Assembly (NCBI RefSeq): GCF_000741705.1 | Contig: NZ_JGZI01000007.1 | Span: 124,001 to 188,000, forward strand | Length of the DNA: 64,000 bases | Source: Bifidobacterium psychraerophilum | GTDB lineage: Bacteria; Actinomycetota; Actinomycetes; Actinomycetales; Bifidobacteriaceae | Direction: 5' to 3' | Part shown: positions 25,723 to 35,124 of the stretch, piece after piece | Numbering within the stretch: the stretch's first letter is position 1 | How the letters are laid out: every line of letters begins with the position of its first letter | Translations under genes and position numbers: made by a program | The notes under the pieces: generated by a model | What the model was told of the DNA's origin: nothing | Databases searched by the model: none | The model's input: only the letters and a program-made list of their open reading frames with translations

Positions 25723-27807
25723 CTACTGATTCATCAGTTTCCGGGTATCGGAGACCATCGTGTCATACAGCCCTTTGTCCTTCAGCCACTGGATGGTGCG
25801 TGTGTACTCTTTGGTGATGCCGTAGAACACCGATCCGGAGGACAGGTCTCCCCCGCCGGACAGCTGGAAGGAGACCCCTATCAGCAGGCGCTCCCTGGCC
25901 GGGTTGGTGGTACTGGCATCCGGATCCGAACTCAGCATCGTAGAGGCGAAATCCGTGTCCGGCATCGATTCATAATCCTCGTCAAGCAACCTCGCAAAGG
26001 TCTGGGCATCGGACGCACCCATCGAGGTATCAGGACCATTCAGGTCTTCCAAGCCGTTCGGGAAGGCGGTGTTGCCATAGAGATCACTTAACGATGACGA
26101 CTGTATGTTGCCATATCCCAGATGCTGCAGGCTGGTGGCTTTGCGGAATCCCGGATCATTGATCAGGCGCTGATATGCGGGACTGCTGCCGATGTACTTC
26201 TGATACAGGGTGTAGCTGCGATCCATCGAGGATCCCGAGCGCATCCGGTAATGGAAGTTCATGAACCAGGTATTATCCCCGTCCGAAGAGCACCCCGGGC
26301 AGTTCGCCGAGGATGCATTCTCCGTGGAATCCCCACTGGCACTCGAGGCACTGCCCGGAGTAAAGAGGGAATCATATTGCGGGTCCTTGGCCCTGTCGAC
26401 TATCTCCGCATGCAACTCACGTACCGCGGCGAGCGATTTCGCGTCAGTGAGCTCCAGCTCGCCTCCATATGTACCGGCATACGGCAGAGTCATCAGATCC
26501 ATGACGGGGAGCGTGGCCTCCGCTATGTCCTTCTCCTCCGGCAGACGACTCTCATACCCGGTGATGTCGGTGCATGTCAAGGAGAAGAACACCGCCGCCA
26601 AAACCAGGAAAGCTCCGAAACGCTTCAGGCTGCCCATCGTGAACACCTTGATGGTTCCGCATAGGATCATCGAAACCACGACGAAGATCACGGGTGCGCC
26701 AAGCGCGACGCCGAGGAAGAAGAACGCATGATGCGGCCTGACCGGCTCATATGTCGATGCGATGGATTCGATCAGCAATCCGATCAGACATGCGCCCACG
26801 AAAGTGGTCAACACGGTGGCTATCAGGTTGAATCCACTGAAGGTGACGTGGTTCCCCGCATGCTCCGACTGGAAACGACGATACAGCGCCATCGAAGCGT
26901 AGAGGATCAAAGCGCTCACCCCGATGAACACCACCATCGGCCATGGGGACAGACGGGCGCCGTTCCTTGCCAGGTCAAGCAGGGGGTGCATCCAGGCGAT
27001 GCCATCGACCGTCCCGTATGAGAAGCCATACAGAAACATGCTGAGCACAAGCAGTGTCAGTGCATACAGTGCAGGGACTATGGCGTTGAGCAGAACGGAC
27101 ACCAGCGCCGCGATGCCTATGTTGCCGGTGAGGATCGCGGCGAGCACCGAGAGGGAGTAGACGAACAGCATGATGACCGAGGCGAGGATGAACCAACGCA
27201 GCAGGTCCCCCATATCGGGGATACGCTGTCGTGCGCTCGTCGACCCACCGGCCAGACCGACTTCCGCGGAAACAGGTGAGCTCCCGACCGGAACCACATT
27301 GCCGTATCCAGTGCCCGATCCCAGGAAACCTTTGAAACCACCGCGCACGAAAGGCAATAGCGTTATCGTCAACAGCAGCTGCGGGATGAAGAGCAATATG
27401 AAGCCTGCAATCACATTGCTGCGGAACAGGCTCCCGCGGGTCAGCGGCATGGAATGGACCACGGCGACCCGGCCCGTCGAATCAAGATAGGAGAAGACGG
27501 CGATGGCCATAAGCATCGGGGCGAGTATCTGATACGCCAGAAAGCCGATATTCTCGTCGTTCAGCATCGATTGGATGGCATACACTCTCGCATCCTGCGC
27601 AGTATTCGAGAGCATCGCCACAACCGGTCCCGATATCAGCAGAACGGCGCTTCCAACCACCGACATCGGCCACAGACGTTTGATATTGTGCCTCACCATG
27701 GGCCAAGAGACGAAACTTCCGGTGCTTCTGGTTCCGCTGCGCTTGCCCTTCGCCTGGATCACGATAGGGCCGCCCGTCGTCACCTCAGAGGATGCTGCCA
27801 TGTTCAT
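25723..27807 (-). CDS. ABC-2-type exporter permease with large extracellular domain
   Basis: 694 residues from the ATG at 27807, with GGAGG 8 nt upstream; this start overlaps the ATPase gene by 23 nt. The N-terminal half has about 10 membrane segments (SAVLLISGPVVAML, VIAGFILLFIPQLLLTITLL). The C-terminal 270 residues are a soluble region after a further helix at residues near 400, containing a CPGC pair. It resembles YtrC/YtrD-type permeases of GntR-controlled ABC systems. Together with the ATPase it would form a GntR-ATPase-permease unit, typical of systems that respond to cell-wall or antimicrobial stress. The substrate is unknown. Confidence 0.8.
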   Translation of the reverse strand: MNMAASSEVTTGGPIVIQAKGKRSGTRSTGSFVSWPMVRHNIKRLWPMSVVGSAVLLISGPVVAMLSNTAQDARVYAIQSMLNDENIGFLAYQILAPMLMAIAVFSYLDSTGRVAVVHSMPLTRGSLFRSNVIAGFILLFIPQLLLTITLLPFVRGGFKGFLGSGTGYGNVVPVGSSPVSAEVGLAGGSTSARQRIPDMGDLLRWFILASVIMLFVYSLSVLAAILTGNIGIAALVSVLLNAIVPALYALTLLVLSMFLYGFSYGTVDGIAWMHPLLDLARNGARLSPWPMVVFIGVSALILYASMALYRRFQSEHAGNHVTFSGFNLIATVLTTFVGACLIGLLIESIASTYEPVRPHHAFFFLGVALGAPVIFVVVSMILCGTIKVFTMGSLKRFGAFLVLAAVFFSLTCTDITGYESRLPEEKDIAEATLPVMDLMTLPYAGTYGGELELTDAKSLAAVRELHAEIVDRAKDPQYDSLFTPGSASSASGDSTENASSANCPGCSSDGDNTWFMNFHYRMRSGSSMDRSYTLYQKYIGSSPAYQRLINDPGFRKATSLQHLGYGNIQSSSLSDLYGNTAFPNGLEDLNGPDTSMGASDAQTFARLLDEDYESMPDTDFASTMLSSDPDASTTNPARERLLIGVSFQLSGGGDLSSGSVFYGITKEYTRTIQWLKDKGLYDTMVSDTRKLMNQ

Positions 27808-28690
27808 TGCCTTCGCCTCCCAGTTGATACATGAATACTTCCTCAAGGGTCAGTGGAATCCTGTCGAACAGAATCGGACGGGTACGCCGTACGAAGTCGT
27901 CAAGCTCTTCCGCGGAGTTGCGTACGACCAGGTAATCGACTGAACCGCTGTCGCGTCGATCCAAAACGTTCAGGGAATCATAGAGGTCAGGAGCCTGTTG
28001 CTTCCCTGGGCCATAAGAAACCTGGAGTTTATGGATGTCGGATTTGAGATCGTCCAGATCCTTCTCGATCACAACGCTTCCTGTGTTGATGGCGCAGATG
28101 CTGTCGCAGTAGCCTTCCAACTCGCGTAGATTATGCGAGGACACGACACTGGTCATACCCCTATCCGCCGCCGCATCAACGATCAGCTCCCATATGCTCC
28201 GACGCACGATGGGATCAAGACCATCCAACGGTTCGTCCAACAGCATGAAGGCGGGTTGACGCGCGAATGACAGGCAGAACACCGCCTGTTTGCGCATACC
28301 TTTGGACATGCGTGAAATCTGCATGGTCCTGTCAAGTTTGAAATGGGTAACCGAAACGTCAAACAGATCCTTGTTCCAGACACCGTCGTACAGGCCGCTG
28401 AACAATCTGCCTGCCTCCCGCAGCGTGAATCCGTTGAAGAAGGAGAGATCGTCCGGAATGAACGCCAAGTCTCTTTTGACGGCGGCGTTCTCATACACCT
28501 CTCGCCCATCGTATGCGATAGTGCCACCATCCGGTCTGAGCACACCTGCCAGCAGGTTCAGGATGGTGGTTTTACCCGAACCGTTAGTGCCGACAAGGCC
28601 ATATATCGAACCCGACGGGATCGTCATATCAATATTCGACACCGCGGTATAAGACCCGAAAGTCTTGGTAACGGACCGTATTTCAATCAT
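27785..28690 (-). CDS. ABC transporter ATP-binding protein (YtrB-like)
   Basis: 301 residues from the ATG at 28690, preceded by GGGGGA; this start overlaps the GntR stop by 8 nt. The order is Walker A GTNGSGKTT, Q-loop region FIPDD, a divergent signature ISRMSKGMRKQ, Walker B FMLLDEPLDGLDP and the H-loop VVSSHN. A C-terminal regulatory segment of about 90 residues follows. It energises the permease encoded next. Overlapping genes on both sides indicate one tightly coupled operon. Confidence 0.93.
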   Translation of the reverse strand: MIEIRSVTKTFGSYTAVSNIDMTIPSGSIYGLVGTNGSGKTTILNLLAGVLRPDGGTIAYDGREVYENAAVKRDLAFIPDDLSFFNGFTLREAGRLFSGLYDGVWNKDLFDVSVTHFKLDRTMQISRMSKGMRKQAVFCLSFARQPAFMLLDEPLDGLDPIVRRSIWELIVDAAADRGMTSVVSSHNLRELEGYCDSICAINTGSVVIEKDLDDLKSDIHKLQVSYGPGKQQAPDLYDSLNVLDRRDSGSVDYLVVRNSAEELDDFVRRTRPILFDRIPLTLEEVFMYQLGGEGNEHGSIL

Positions 28691-29102
28691 TGTTCCCCCT
28701 TCGATCCTCCCGTGGTGAGAGTTCCGAAACACCCATCTCCTCCAAAGCCTGTGCGACGACATCATTGAAGACCGCATCGTCCGGAATGAGAAGACGAAGT
28801 TCCCGCAGGTCGTCCCGAAGACGGGACTGGGCTTCAAGCAGGAGCCTGTGATCCGGACGTATATCCTGTGGCGCATGCGCGAAACTGCCCACGCCGGTGA
28901 CACTGTATATATATCCCTGCTCTTCAAGCTTGTGGAAGGCCTTTTGTATCGTGTTCGGGTTGACGGTGAGCTCTTTGGACAGTTCACGTACGGATGGGAG
29001 CTTCGCTTCGGCGGCGATGAGCCCCGTAAGGATCTGTTCCTTGATACCCGCCACCACCTGCTCATAAATGGATTTGCGGCTTTTAAGATCTATTTCAATC
29101 AT
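28683..29102 (-). CDS. GntR family regulator, YtrA subfamily
   Basis: 139 residues, ATG at 29102 with AGGAGG 7 nt upstream. The short length and the pattern SIYEQVVAGIKEQILTG, LPSVRELSKELTVNPNTIQKA and GYIYSVTGVGSF are those of YtrA-type GntR proteins, which have a winged helix and only a small dimerisation tail. Such proteins repress their own ABC operon. A 13-bp-arm palindrome lies 118 nt upstream and is the best candidate target. First gene of the regulator-ATPase-permease operon. Confidence 0.93.
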   Translation of the reverse strand: MIEIDLKSRKSIYEQVVAGIKEQILTGLIAAEAKLPSVRELSKELTVNPNTIQKAFHKLEEQGYIYSVTGVGSFAHAPQDIRPDHRLLLEAQSRLRDDLRELRLLIPDDAVFNDVVAQALEEMGVSELSPREDRRGNND

Positions 29103-29219
29103 CTACCGCCTCCTGCATGTGTCGTTGCGCCAATGTATCGGAGCTCGCGGCAACGGCGAGACCCAATGACCGATGCCCAGCCACGGCGTTTGGCGACAAC
29201 AGCCACAGCAACAAGCGAA

Positions 29220-29250
29220 CTAACTGTACTATATCACATAGTACAGTTAG
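29220..29250. promoter_or_regulatory. Probable GntR (YtrA-type) operator
   Basis: CTAACTGTACTAT (29220-29232) and its exact complement (29238-29250) flank ATCAC, giving 13-bp perfect arms. It is the strongest palindrome in the divergent region between the GntR operon (minus) and the VIT-family gene (plus) and contains TATA-like sequence that may be part of the minus-strand promoter. Location supports repression of the GntR operon; an effect on the VIT gene 143 nt away is possible. Confidence 0.75.
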
Positions 29251-29392
29251 CGATTACTCCAGCTCCACTCTCGGAACATCAGGCCATTCCCCAGCCCACT
29301 GCCAGGCCGGCATGCAGGAGAAATCCCGCCCACCGTCGGAGCCTCAACAGGCCGAATTCGTTTTGGCGTATCTCATTACTAGATTGAACAGT

Positions 29393-30133
29393 ATGGCGAA
29401 TAGACTGCGGCAGACGGTAACACCCCATCCAGGCGAACAACATCAATTGGGAGGTGAACAATCAAAACTCAATTGGCTTCGCGCCGGGGTCCTCGGCGCG
29501 AATGACGGCATCGTCTCGGTGGCCGGCACCATCATCGGTGTCGCAGGCGCGGGGTCGGATGTGCGGGCGCTGCTTGTCGCCGGTTTCGCAGCGCTGGCAG
29601 CAGGCGCCTTCTCAATGGCAGGAGGCGAATACGTTTCCGTAAGCACGCAGCGGGACACGGAACGGGCGATGCTCGACAAGGAACGATGGGAACTCGAGAA
29701 CTGCTGGGACGATGAGGTCGACGAACTCGCGCAGATCTACGAGACCAAGGGCATCTCGCCAACCACGGCAAGGACTGCCGCATTGGAGGCGATGCACACC
29801 GATGCCCTGTACGCACATGCCACTGATGAGCTGGGGCTCGACCCGAACGAACTCATCAACCCGTGGAGCGCGGCCTTCTCCTCCTTCGTTTCCTTCACCG
29901 CAGGCGGTTTGATTCCCCTGCTCTTCGCGCTGCTGCCGATCCCCACGGTCGGGAAAATCGTCGGCATTGTCTTCGCCGCAGCGATCGCACTCTGCCTCAC
30001 CGGATTCATCTCGGCCAAACTCGGAGGGGCCGACTGGAGGAAAGCCGTCATCAGAAACGCCGGGATGGGCCTGGGTACCATGCTCTTCGCCTGGCTCGTC
30101 GGCCTGGCCTTCAACGTTTCCACCGGGGCGTAG
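29393..30133 (+). CDS. VIT1/CCC1 family metal transporter
   Basis: 246 residues from the ATG at 29393, chosen by family length; the ribosome site is weak. LNWLRAGVLGANDGIVSVAG is the conserved first helix of VIT1/CCC1 proteins. AAGAFSMAGGEYVSVSTQRD follows as the second signature, then an acidic cytoplasmic region (ERWELENCWDDEVDELAQIY) that binds metals in this family, and three more helices. It likely moves Fe2+ or Mn2+ out of the cytoplasm in exchange for protons. Confidence 0.9.
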   Translation: MANRLRQTVTPHPGEQHQLGGEQSKLNWLRAGVLGANDGIVSVAGTIIGVAGAGSDVRALLVAGFAALAAGAFSMAGGEYVSVSTQRDTERAMLDKERWELENCWDDEVDELAQIYETKGISPTTARTAALEAMHTDALYAHATDELGLDPNELINPWSAAFSSFVSFTAGGLIPLLFALLPIPTVGKIVGIVFAAAIALCLTGFISAKLGGADWRKAVIRNAGMGLGTMLFAWLVGLAFNVSTGA

Positions 30134-30231
30134 CGTCGAGTCTCCACAGACCCCCTGCACCCTCACCAGCCCGATCGGCAAGCCGGGAGACACCACGGGC
30201 CATTGGCATCATGCCGAATCCGACCACCCGC

Positions 30232-31434
30232 TTACACGCCGATGTCACCGCCCCGATAACGACGGGGACGTGATGCCACCGCACCCAGGATGGCAAGAAG
30301 GGACAGGATGACGCCGGTCAGCCCGAAAGCCGCGGGCGTACCCAGCAGGCGAATCAATGATGCAAGAGCGATGATGGGAACGATCATGCCCACATAAGCC
30401 ATCATGAAAAAGCCGGCTTGCGAAGCGGCGGCCGTATCCGGATGAGAGCTCGATGTGACCGATCGCAAGGCTTCGGCGAACAGTATCCCGGAACCAAGCC
30501 CCAGTACGATGCCACCGACTTCGAATTCAGGCAGAATCACCCGAATCACGGCGGCGGTGACAACGCCAAAACCACCAATGAACAGTGCGATGCCGATCCA
30601 TTGCCTCCATCCGGTGCGGATATGCAGCACCGTCAATTGCCCGACCGCGCTGAAAGCCATAACCGCGCAATACAACGCAGGCCCCGCGATCGGTGTCCTG
30701 ACGGAGAACACATCCGCCAGGACACCGGGCCCCAAAGAGGCGTAGACGGAGAATGCCGCGAAAGCGGCCAAAGCGGAAACACCGGCTCCGACGTATCTCA
30801 TCAACCCACCGTCAGGAACCCGGGGCAGACGTACGGCGAATCCGGACCAGGCCCTGTCCTCGGCGGCACCTCTGCCACACGGCACCAAGGCGGTGCAGAG
30901 GAGCACCGCAATCGATATGTAGGGCGCGCTGAAGGGATGCCCCACCGTACGCACCACACCTGCCGAGAGCATGCTCCCCATGCCCAGACCTCCCAGATTC
31001 GCCAATGTTGACACTGCCGCGGCCAGTGCGGTGCGCGCTTCCCCACCCCGTGCGAGCCCCTCGCTTATCGCAGGAGGCACCGAGGATACGGTCAGGGCCA
31101 CGGCGAAACCCTGCATCACTCTCGCGACAAGCAATGCCGCCACTCCCGGCAACAGCAGGATGCCGACAGCCAGCAGGGAGACGATGATGGCCAGGGTCAT
31201 TACCTTGAACCTCCCCCACGAATCCGAAAGGCCACCGAACAGCGGCAGGGCCACGAAAACACCCAAGGCCATGGCACCGAAGGCAATGCTGACCCCGGTG
31301 CTTCCAAAGTCATATCTGACCTCGTAATACCCCCACAACGGCGTGGTGATGGTGACCGACGACATGACAACGAAAAAACACCAGGCCGCTGCCCAGGGAT
31401 TCCTTGCAGATACGCCATGCTCACGCTGATGCAC
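30232..31434 (-). CDS. MFS transporter
   Basis: 400 residues from a GTG at 31434; AGGAGG ends 6 nt before it, while the upstream in-frame codons overlap that site. About 12 membrane segments are present, with the motif-A loop LFGGLSDSWGRFKVM between helices 2 and 3. The sequence is closest in style to drug-efflux or sugar-efflux facilitators; the substrate cannot be assigned. It is divergent from the DJ-1/PfpI gene (267 nt) and convergent with the VIT gene. Confidence 0.87.
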   Translation of the reverse strand: MHQREHGVSARNPWAAAWCFFVVMSSVTITTPLWGYYEVRYDFGSTGVSIAFGAMALGVFVALPLFGGLSDSWGRFKVMTLAIIVSLLAVGILLLPGVAALLVARVMQGFAVALTVSSVPPAISEGLARGGEARTALAAAVSTLANLGGLGMGSMLSAGVVRTVGHPFSAPYISIAVLLCTALVPCGRGAAEDRAWSGFAVRLPRVPDGGLMRYVGAGVSALAAFAAFSVYASLGPGVLADVFSVRTPIAGPALYCAVMAFSAVGQLTVLHIRTGWRQWIGIALFIGGFGVVTAAVIRVILPEFEVGGIVLGLGSGILFAEALRSVTSSSHPDTAAASQAGFFMMAYVGMIVPIIALASLIRLLGTPAAFGLTGVILSLLAILGAVASRPRRYRGGDIGV

Positions 31435-31700
31435 GACCACCCTCCTCTCTGACCACCCATATCGTCCCGACTGCCGTTCCGATCGTTTCGAATGCCGTCG
31501 CCACCCCAGCCATTGCGGACCGGCCGGGAACACCGGCGGCATCACTCCTCGGTTCTTTCACACGAATCAGTTCTTTCACACGAAGAAGATACGACCTGGA
31601 GCGCAGACCATGTCAAGCCGCAGGGGGATACACTGTTCCCAGATGTTTCCCGAAATGGTGTGTGCTGTTGACGCCATCAGAGGACACGGAGGGGGAAAGC

Positions 31701-32312
31701 ATGAAGGACATTGCGATACTGCTGTTCGATGGATTCGAACCGCTGGATGTGTACGGCCCTGCCGAGGTGTTCGGCTGCATCGAGCGCCTGGACACCTCGG
31801 GCAAAGCCCCACATGTCATTTACTGCTCACTCGAGGGTGGCATCGTGCATGGTTCCTTCAACACCGATGTTCAGACCATCGCGCTGTCGGCGGTGCAGGA
31901 CGGCGTGACGATGCTCATTCCCGGTGGGCCGGGCACCCGTGTGCTGGTAAAGGATCAGGAGTTCCTGCGCACCTTGAGGCAACAGCTTCCGCGCTTCTCA
32001 CAATTGCTCACCGTATGCACCGGTTCAGCGGTGCTCGCGGCCACAGGCGCGATCGACGGCAGACGGGCCACGTCCAATAAGCGCTCCTTCACCTGGGTGA
32101 CAAGCGTGCGCGAAGAGGTGCACTGGATCGGCCACGCGCGTTGGGTCATCGACGGTGATCTGGTGTCGTCTTCCGGCGTGAGCGCCGGAATCGACATGGC
32201 CCTGGATGTCACGGCCCGCAGCTATGGCAGGGCATTCGCCCAATCGCTCAGCACAGTCATCGAATATGTCTGGAACGACAAGTCCGAAGAGGATCCCTTC
32301 GCGGCCGTATAG
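31701..32312 (+). CDS. DJ-1/PfpI family protein (isonitrile-hydratase-like)
   Basis: 203 residues from the ATG at 31701 with GGAGGGGG upstream. The fold signature is ILLFDGFEPLDVYGPAEVF, then LIPGGPGTR and the nucleophile elbow LLTVCTGSAVLAATG with Cys106. A further SSGVSAGIDMALDV segment is typical of the isonitrile-hydratase/GATase1-AraC-like branch. There is no C-terminal AraC domain, so it is the stand-alone enzyme or chaperone-like form. Members include glyoxalase-III-like and stress-response proteins; the actual reaction is unknown. Confidence 0.88.
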   Translation: MKDIAILLFDGFEPLDVYGPAEVFGCIERLDTSGKAPHVIYCSLEGGIVHGSFNTDVQTIALSAVQDGVTMLIPGGPGTRVLVKDQEFLRTLRQQLPRFSQLLTVCTGSAVLAATGAIDGRRATSNKRSFTWVTSVREEVHWIGHARWVIDGDLVSSSGVSAGIDMALDVTARSYGRAFAQSLSTVIEYVWNDKSEEDPFAAV

Positions 32313-32337
32313 TCGATCCCACCCATGACGACACCGG

Positions 32338-33867
32338 CTATACGGCTATGGTGCTGAAACTGATCGCGCCGAAGCATGCCTCGCCCGATTGCGCATGCAC
32401 TGACACCCCGGTATCACCCTGCTGAAAATACACCTGATCGGAATGAACGCATTCGCCGTCATTGACGAAGACCTCCACCGATTGCGTATCCACCAGCACC
32501 GTCACCCGGACATCCACGGCATCCGGGGGCAAAGGCGAGCGGGTGACCAGATGCGGCGCGAAGAGGAAATGCTCAAGCTCCGCATGGGTGCGATCGAGAT
32601 AGAAGCCCTGCGAATCCACACCAAACTCCGTGTATCTGCTCCCGTCGGCGGACTCACCGATTCGGATGCTCGCCCCTTGTGCGGATTTCATCGATATGCA
32701 TGCATCCATGCGGTAGGACCGCGCACAGAAGGGCAGTCTGATGCCCTCATCGATCCCATCACCCGCCCGCACGAGAGCGTCCGGGATTTCGAGTCTGTCA
32801 CTGGCATACCGTTCCAGGGCATCAACCGGTCGGGAACGCAGGGTGTACCGGCCATCATGAGCATGCAGCCGTATCTGGCGAACAAGCGACATCATGCCGT
32901 TGAAGCCGTCACTGGCATCGCTCGGCACGCTTCGGGCCGCGTAATCCCAATTGTTCATCCAGCCCATCCCGTAACGCTGCCCCGGATCATCGGGATCCTC
33001 CCACGTCACCGCCGCATACCAATCCCAGCCGTAATCCAGCCATTGTGGTTCAGGATCGTCGGCGAGGAACCGCCCACCCTGCCATGAACCCGTCCAGTAC
33101 GCATAGGTATTCACTTTGCCCGCCAGCGTACCTTGCACACTGATGCCCAACACCCAGTGCGATGTGCCGTCGTCGGCCCGCATCTCGAACAGGTCAGGGC
33201 ACTCCGCTCCGCCGATGTTCTGCCCCTCATAAGTAAATGGCGGCAACTCCCACCAATCCTTGAGATTATGGGATTCATAGAATGCGACTGCGTGCTTGCA
33301 CCCTATGGCCGCGATCCAACGGCCCTCCTTCGCATCCCATGCGACCTTGGGATCCCTGAACCAATCCGAAGCCGTTGTATTCGGGATGACGGGCTTGCCG
33401 TATGGCTCGAAACTCGCACCCCCATCATGCGAGTACCAGAGATACTGCTCCTGTCGATGACCGTCCCCGTCGGTGGGCTGCGTCACCAGGGCGATAACCG
33501 TTCCGGCACCGAAGCCTGCGGTGTCGCCGGTGTCGACCACAGCCGAGCCGGACCACGCGGCGAAGTCACCATCCAGGGGGATGGCAATGCCTTTGTCCTC
33601 AAAGCTCACGCAGTCCTTGCTCTGCACCCGTCGCCATTCCCCCGGCAGGTAATACGTGGTGCTGTATAGGTAATACAGGCTGAATGACCCGTTGACGTAT
33701 ATTGCCCGTTGCGGATCGTTGAGCCATTGCTCGGGAACCGTCAGATGATAGGCAGGCCGCAGGGAGACGGCCGCCGGTCCAGCCGCTTTGCCTGCGTCAT
33801 CCGAAACAACTGCGTGCCCTGGAATTCGGGCTCCGCTGAGTTCGGGATTGTTGGCGTCATTGCTCAC
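32338..33867 (-). CDS. Family GH32 beta-fructosidase
   Basis: 509 residues from a GTG at 33867 with AGGAGG 7 nt upstream. The five-bladed propeller begins WLNDPQ with the nucleophile Asp51, continues with the transition-state stabiliser Asp172 in FRDPK and the acid/base Glu222 in ECPD, and ends with the GH32 C-terminal beta-sandwich (VTVLVDTQSVEVFVNDG). There is no signal peptide, so it acts on imported sucrose, fructo-oligosaccharide or another fructoside. It lies 29 nt after a lacI gene that follows a complete ABC transporter and a PfkB-type kinase, so fructose released here may be phosphorylated by that kinase. Confidence 0.94.
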   Translation of the reverse strand: MSNDANNPELSGARIPGHAVVSDDAGKAAGPAAVSLRPAYHLTVPEQWLNDPQRAIYVNGSFSLYYLYSTTYYLPGEWRRVQSKDCVSFEDKGIAIPLDGDFAAWSGSAVVDTGDTAGFGAGTVIALVTQPTDGDGHRQEQYLWYSHDGGASFEPYGKPVIPNTTASDWFRDPKVAWDAKEGRWIAAIGCKHAVAFYESHNLKDWWELPPFTYEGQNIGGAECPDLFEMRADDGTSHWVLGISVQGTLAGKVNTYAYWTGSWQGGRFLADDPEPQWLDYGWDWYAAVTWEDPDDPGQRYGMGWMNNWDYAARSVPSDASDGFNGMMSLVRQIRLHAHDGRYTLRSRPVDALERYASDRLEIPDALVRAGDGIDEGIRLPFCARSYRMDACISMKSAQGASIRIGESADGSRYTEFGVDSQGFYLDRTHAELEHFLFAPHLVTRSPLPPDAVDVRVTVLVDTQSVEVFVNDGECVHSDQVYFQQGDTGVSVHAQSGEACFGAISFSTIAV

Positions 33868-33896
33868 TCGGTGACCTCCTCATCGTGTCAAGGAAA

Positions 33897-34970
33897 TTAC
33901 TTGTCCGTCTGCATGGATTCCGAACCGACCACCGATTCCTTCTCCACCAAGGCACAGGCGATTTTTACCTCAGAATCCTCCAAAGAGGGCAGAACCGCCC
34001 TCGTGGGTGGTGGCAGCACATCCGACACATCCCGATCCTCGATCAGCGATATCAGCTTGCGCGTCCCCCAGCAACCCATCTCATAGTGAGGCAATTCAAC
34101 CGTCGTCAGATAGGGCGAAAGGGTCTCCGCGAGGACCTGGTGGTTATCCACCCCGATAACCGAGAGATCCTTGCCCACCGCCAGCTTGTGCCATGCGGCG
34201 GCCTGATACACGCCCCATGCCCGGGCATCGTTGAAACAGAAGAATCCGTCCGGATGCAGATCATCCATCAGACGTTCCGTCGATGCCATCGCTTCGGCAC
34301 CGATCACGGGATTCGTAACCAAACGCTCGTCGAATGCAAGTCCGCGTTCCGCCAGCGCCTGACGATAGCCTTTGAAACGACCGACCTGAGCGGCGATATC
34401 GTCATCCAAACCGATGTATGCGATGCGTCGGCATCCTGCGTCGATCAGACGCTCGGTGATGTCTTTGCCGATCTTCACCTCATCCGGCACGATCGATGGC
34501 AGCTCGCCCTCCACATCCGTTGCGTCCACCAATACCAGGGGGTAATCACGCAGCGTGCCCGGTACGGATGTCCTTTGGTTGAACATCCGTGCATACAGGA
34601 AACCATCAACACCGTATTGCTTGAGCGTTTCGATCTCGCTGGATTCCAAGGCCTTCTCACCGTTGGTGTTGACGGTGAGCAAGGTGTACCCGAAGGCACG
34701 TGCGGCATCCTGGGCCCCGAGGATCAGGCGCCCGGCGAATGGCGTTGTGGCGATCTCATCACTGATGAAGCCGAGTATGCGGGTCCGGTTCGTCCGCATG
34801 CTGCTGGCGATACGGTTGGGCCTGTACCCCAGACGTTTGGCCTCCTCGCGGATCCGGCTGGCTATGTCAGGCTTGATCCGACCCATATCCCTGTTGTTGA
34901 GAACGAGCGAAACGGACGAAACGGAGACGCCTGTGCGCTCGGCTATCTCCTTCATCGTGACAGCTGCCAT
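33897..34970 (-). CDS. LacI family regulator of the GH32/ABC locus
   Basis: 357 residues from the ATG at 34970, with GGGGAAG about 6 nt before it. The helix-turn-helix reads MKEIAERTGVSVSSVSLVLN, with hinge RPNRIASSMR and a sugar-sensing domain (ILGFISDEIATTPFAGRLILGAQ, SVIGVDNHQ, LTTVELPHYEMG). It stands between the transporter genes and the GH32 gene on the same strand. A site resembling half of the kinase-promoter palindrome lies 67 nt upstream of its ATG (35037-35048), suggesting it controls itself and the operon. Confidence 0.94.
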   Translation of the reverse strand: MAAVTMKEIAERTGVSVSSVSLVLNNRDMGRIKPDIASRIREEAKRLGYRPNRIASSMRTNRTRILGFISDEIATTPFAGRLILGAQDAARAFGYTLLTVNTNGEKALESSEIETLKQYGVDGFLYARMFNQRTSVPGTLRDYPLVLVDATDVEGELPSIVPDEVKIGKDITERLIDAGCRRIAYIGLDDDIAAQVGRFKGYRQALAERGLAFDERLVTNPVIGAEAMASTERLMDDLHPDGFFCFNDARAWGVYQAAAWHKLAVGKDLSVIGVDNHQVLAETLSPYLTTVELPHYEMGCWGTRKLISLIEDRDVSDVLPPPTRAVLPSLEDSEVKIACALVEKESVVGSESMQTDK

Positions 34971-35036
34971 CCTGAACTTCCCCTCACTCTGCCCGTGCTC
35001 GCATTGGAATTCATCCGATATGGCGAGCAATCATAC

Positions 35037-35048
35037 GTCAAACGTTAC
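35037..35048. promoter_or_regulatory. Candidate LacI site before the regulator gene
   Basis: GTCAAACGTTAC shares GTCAAACG with the palindrome GTCAAACGATTGAC at 40566-40579, but only the left half is well kept. It lies between the permease stop (35125) and the lacI start (34970). A weaker second site for the same repressor is the simplest reading. Confidence 0.4.
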
Positions 35049-35124
35049 ACTCGTTGCGACCCGGTCTCAGCCGCAACAGATGAACCTCACAAGGGTTTTC
35101 ACCTGCTCCGGCCTCCGCGATGAG

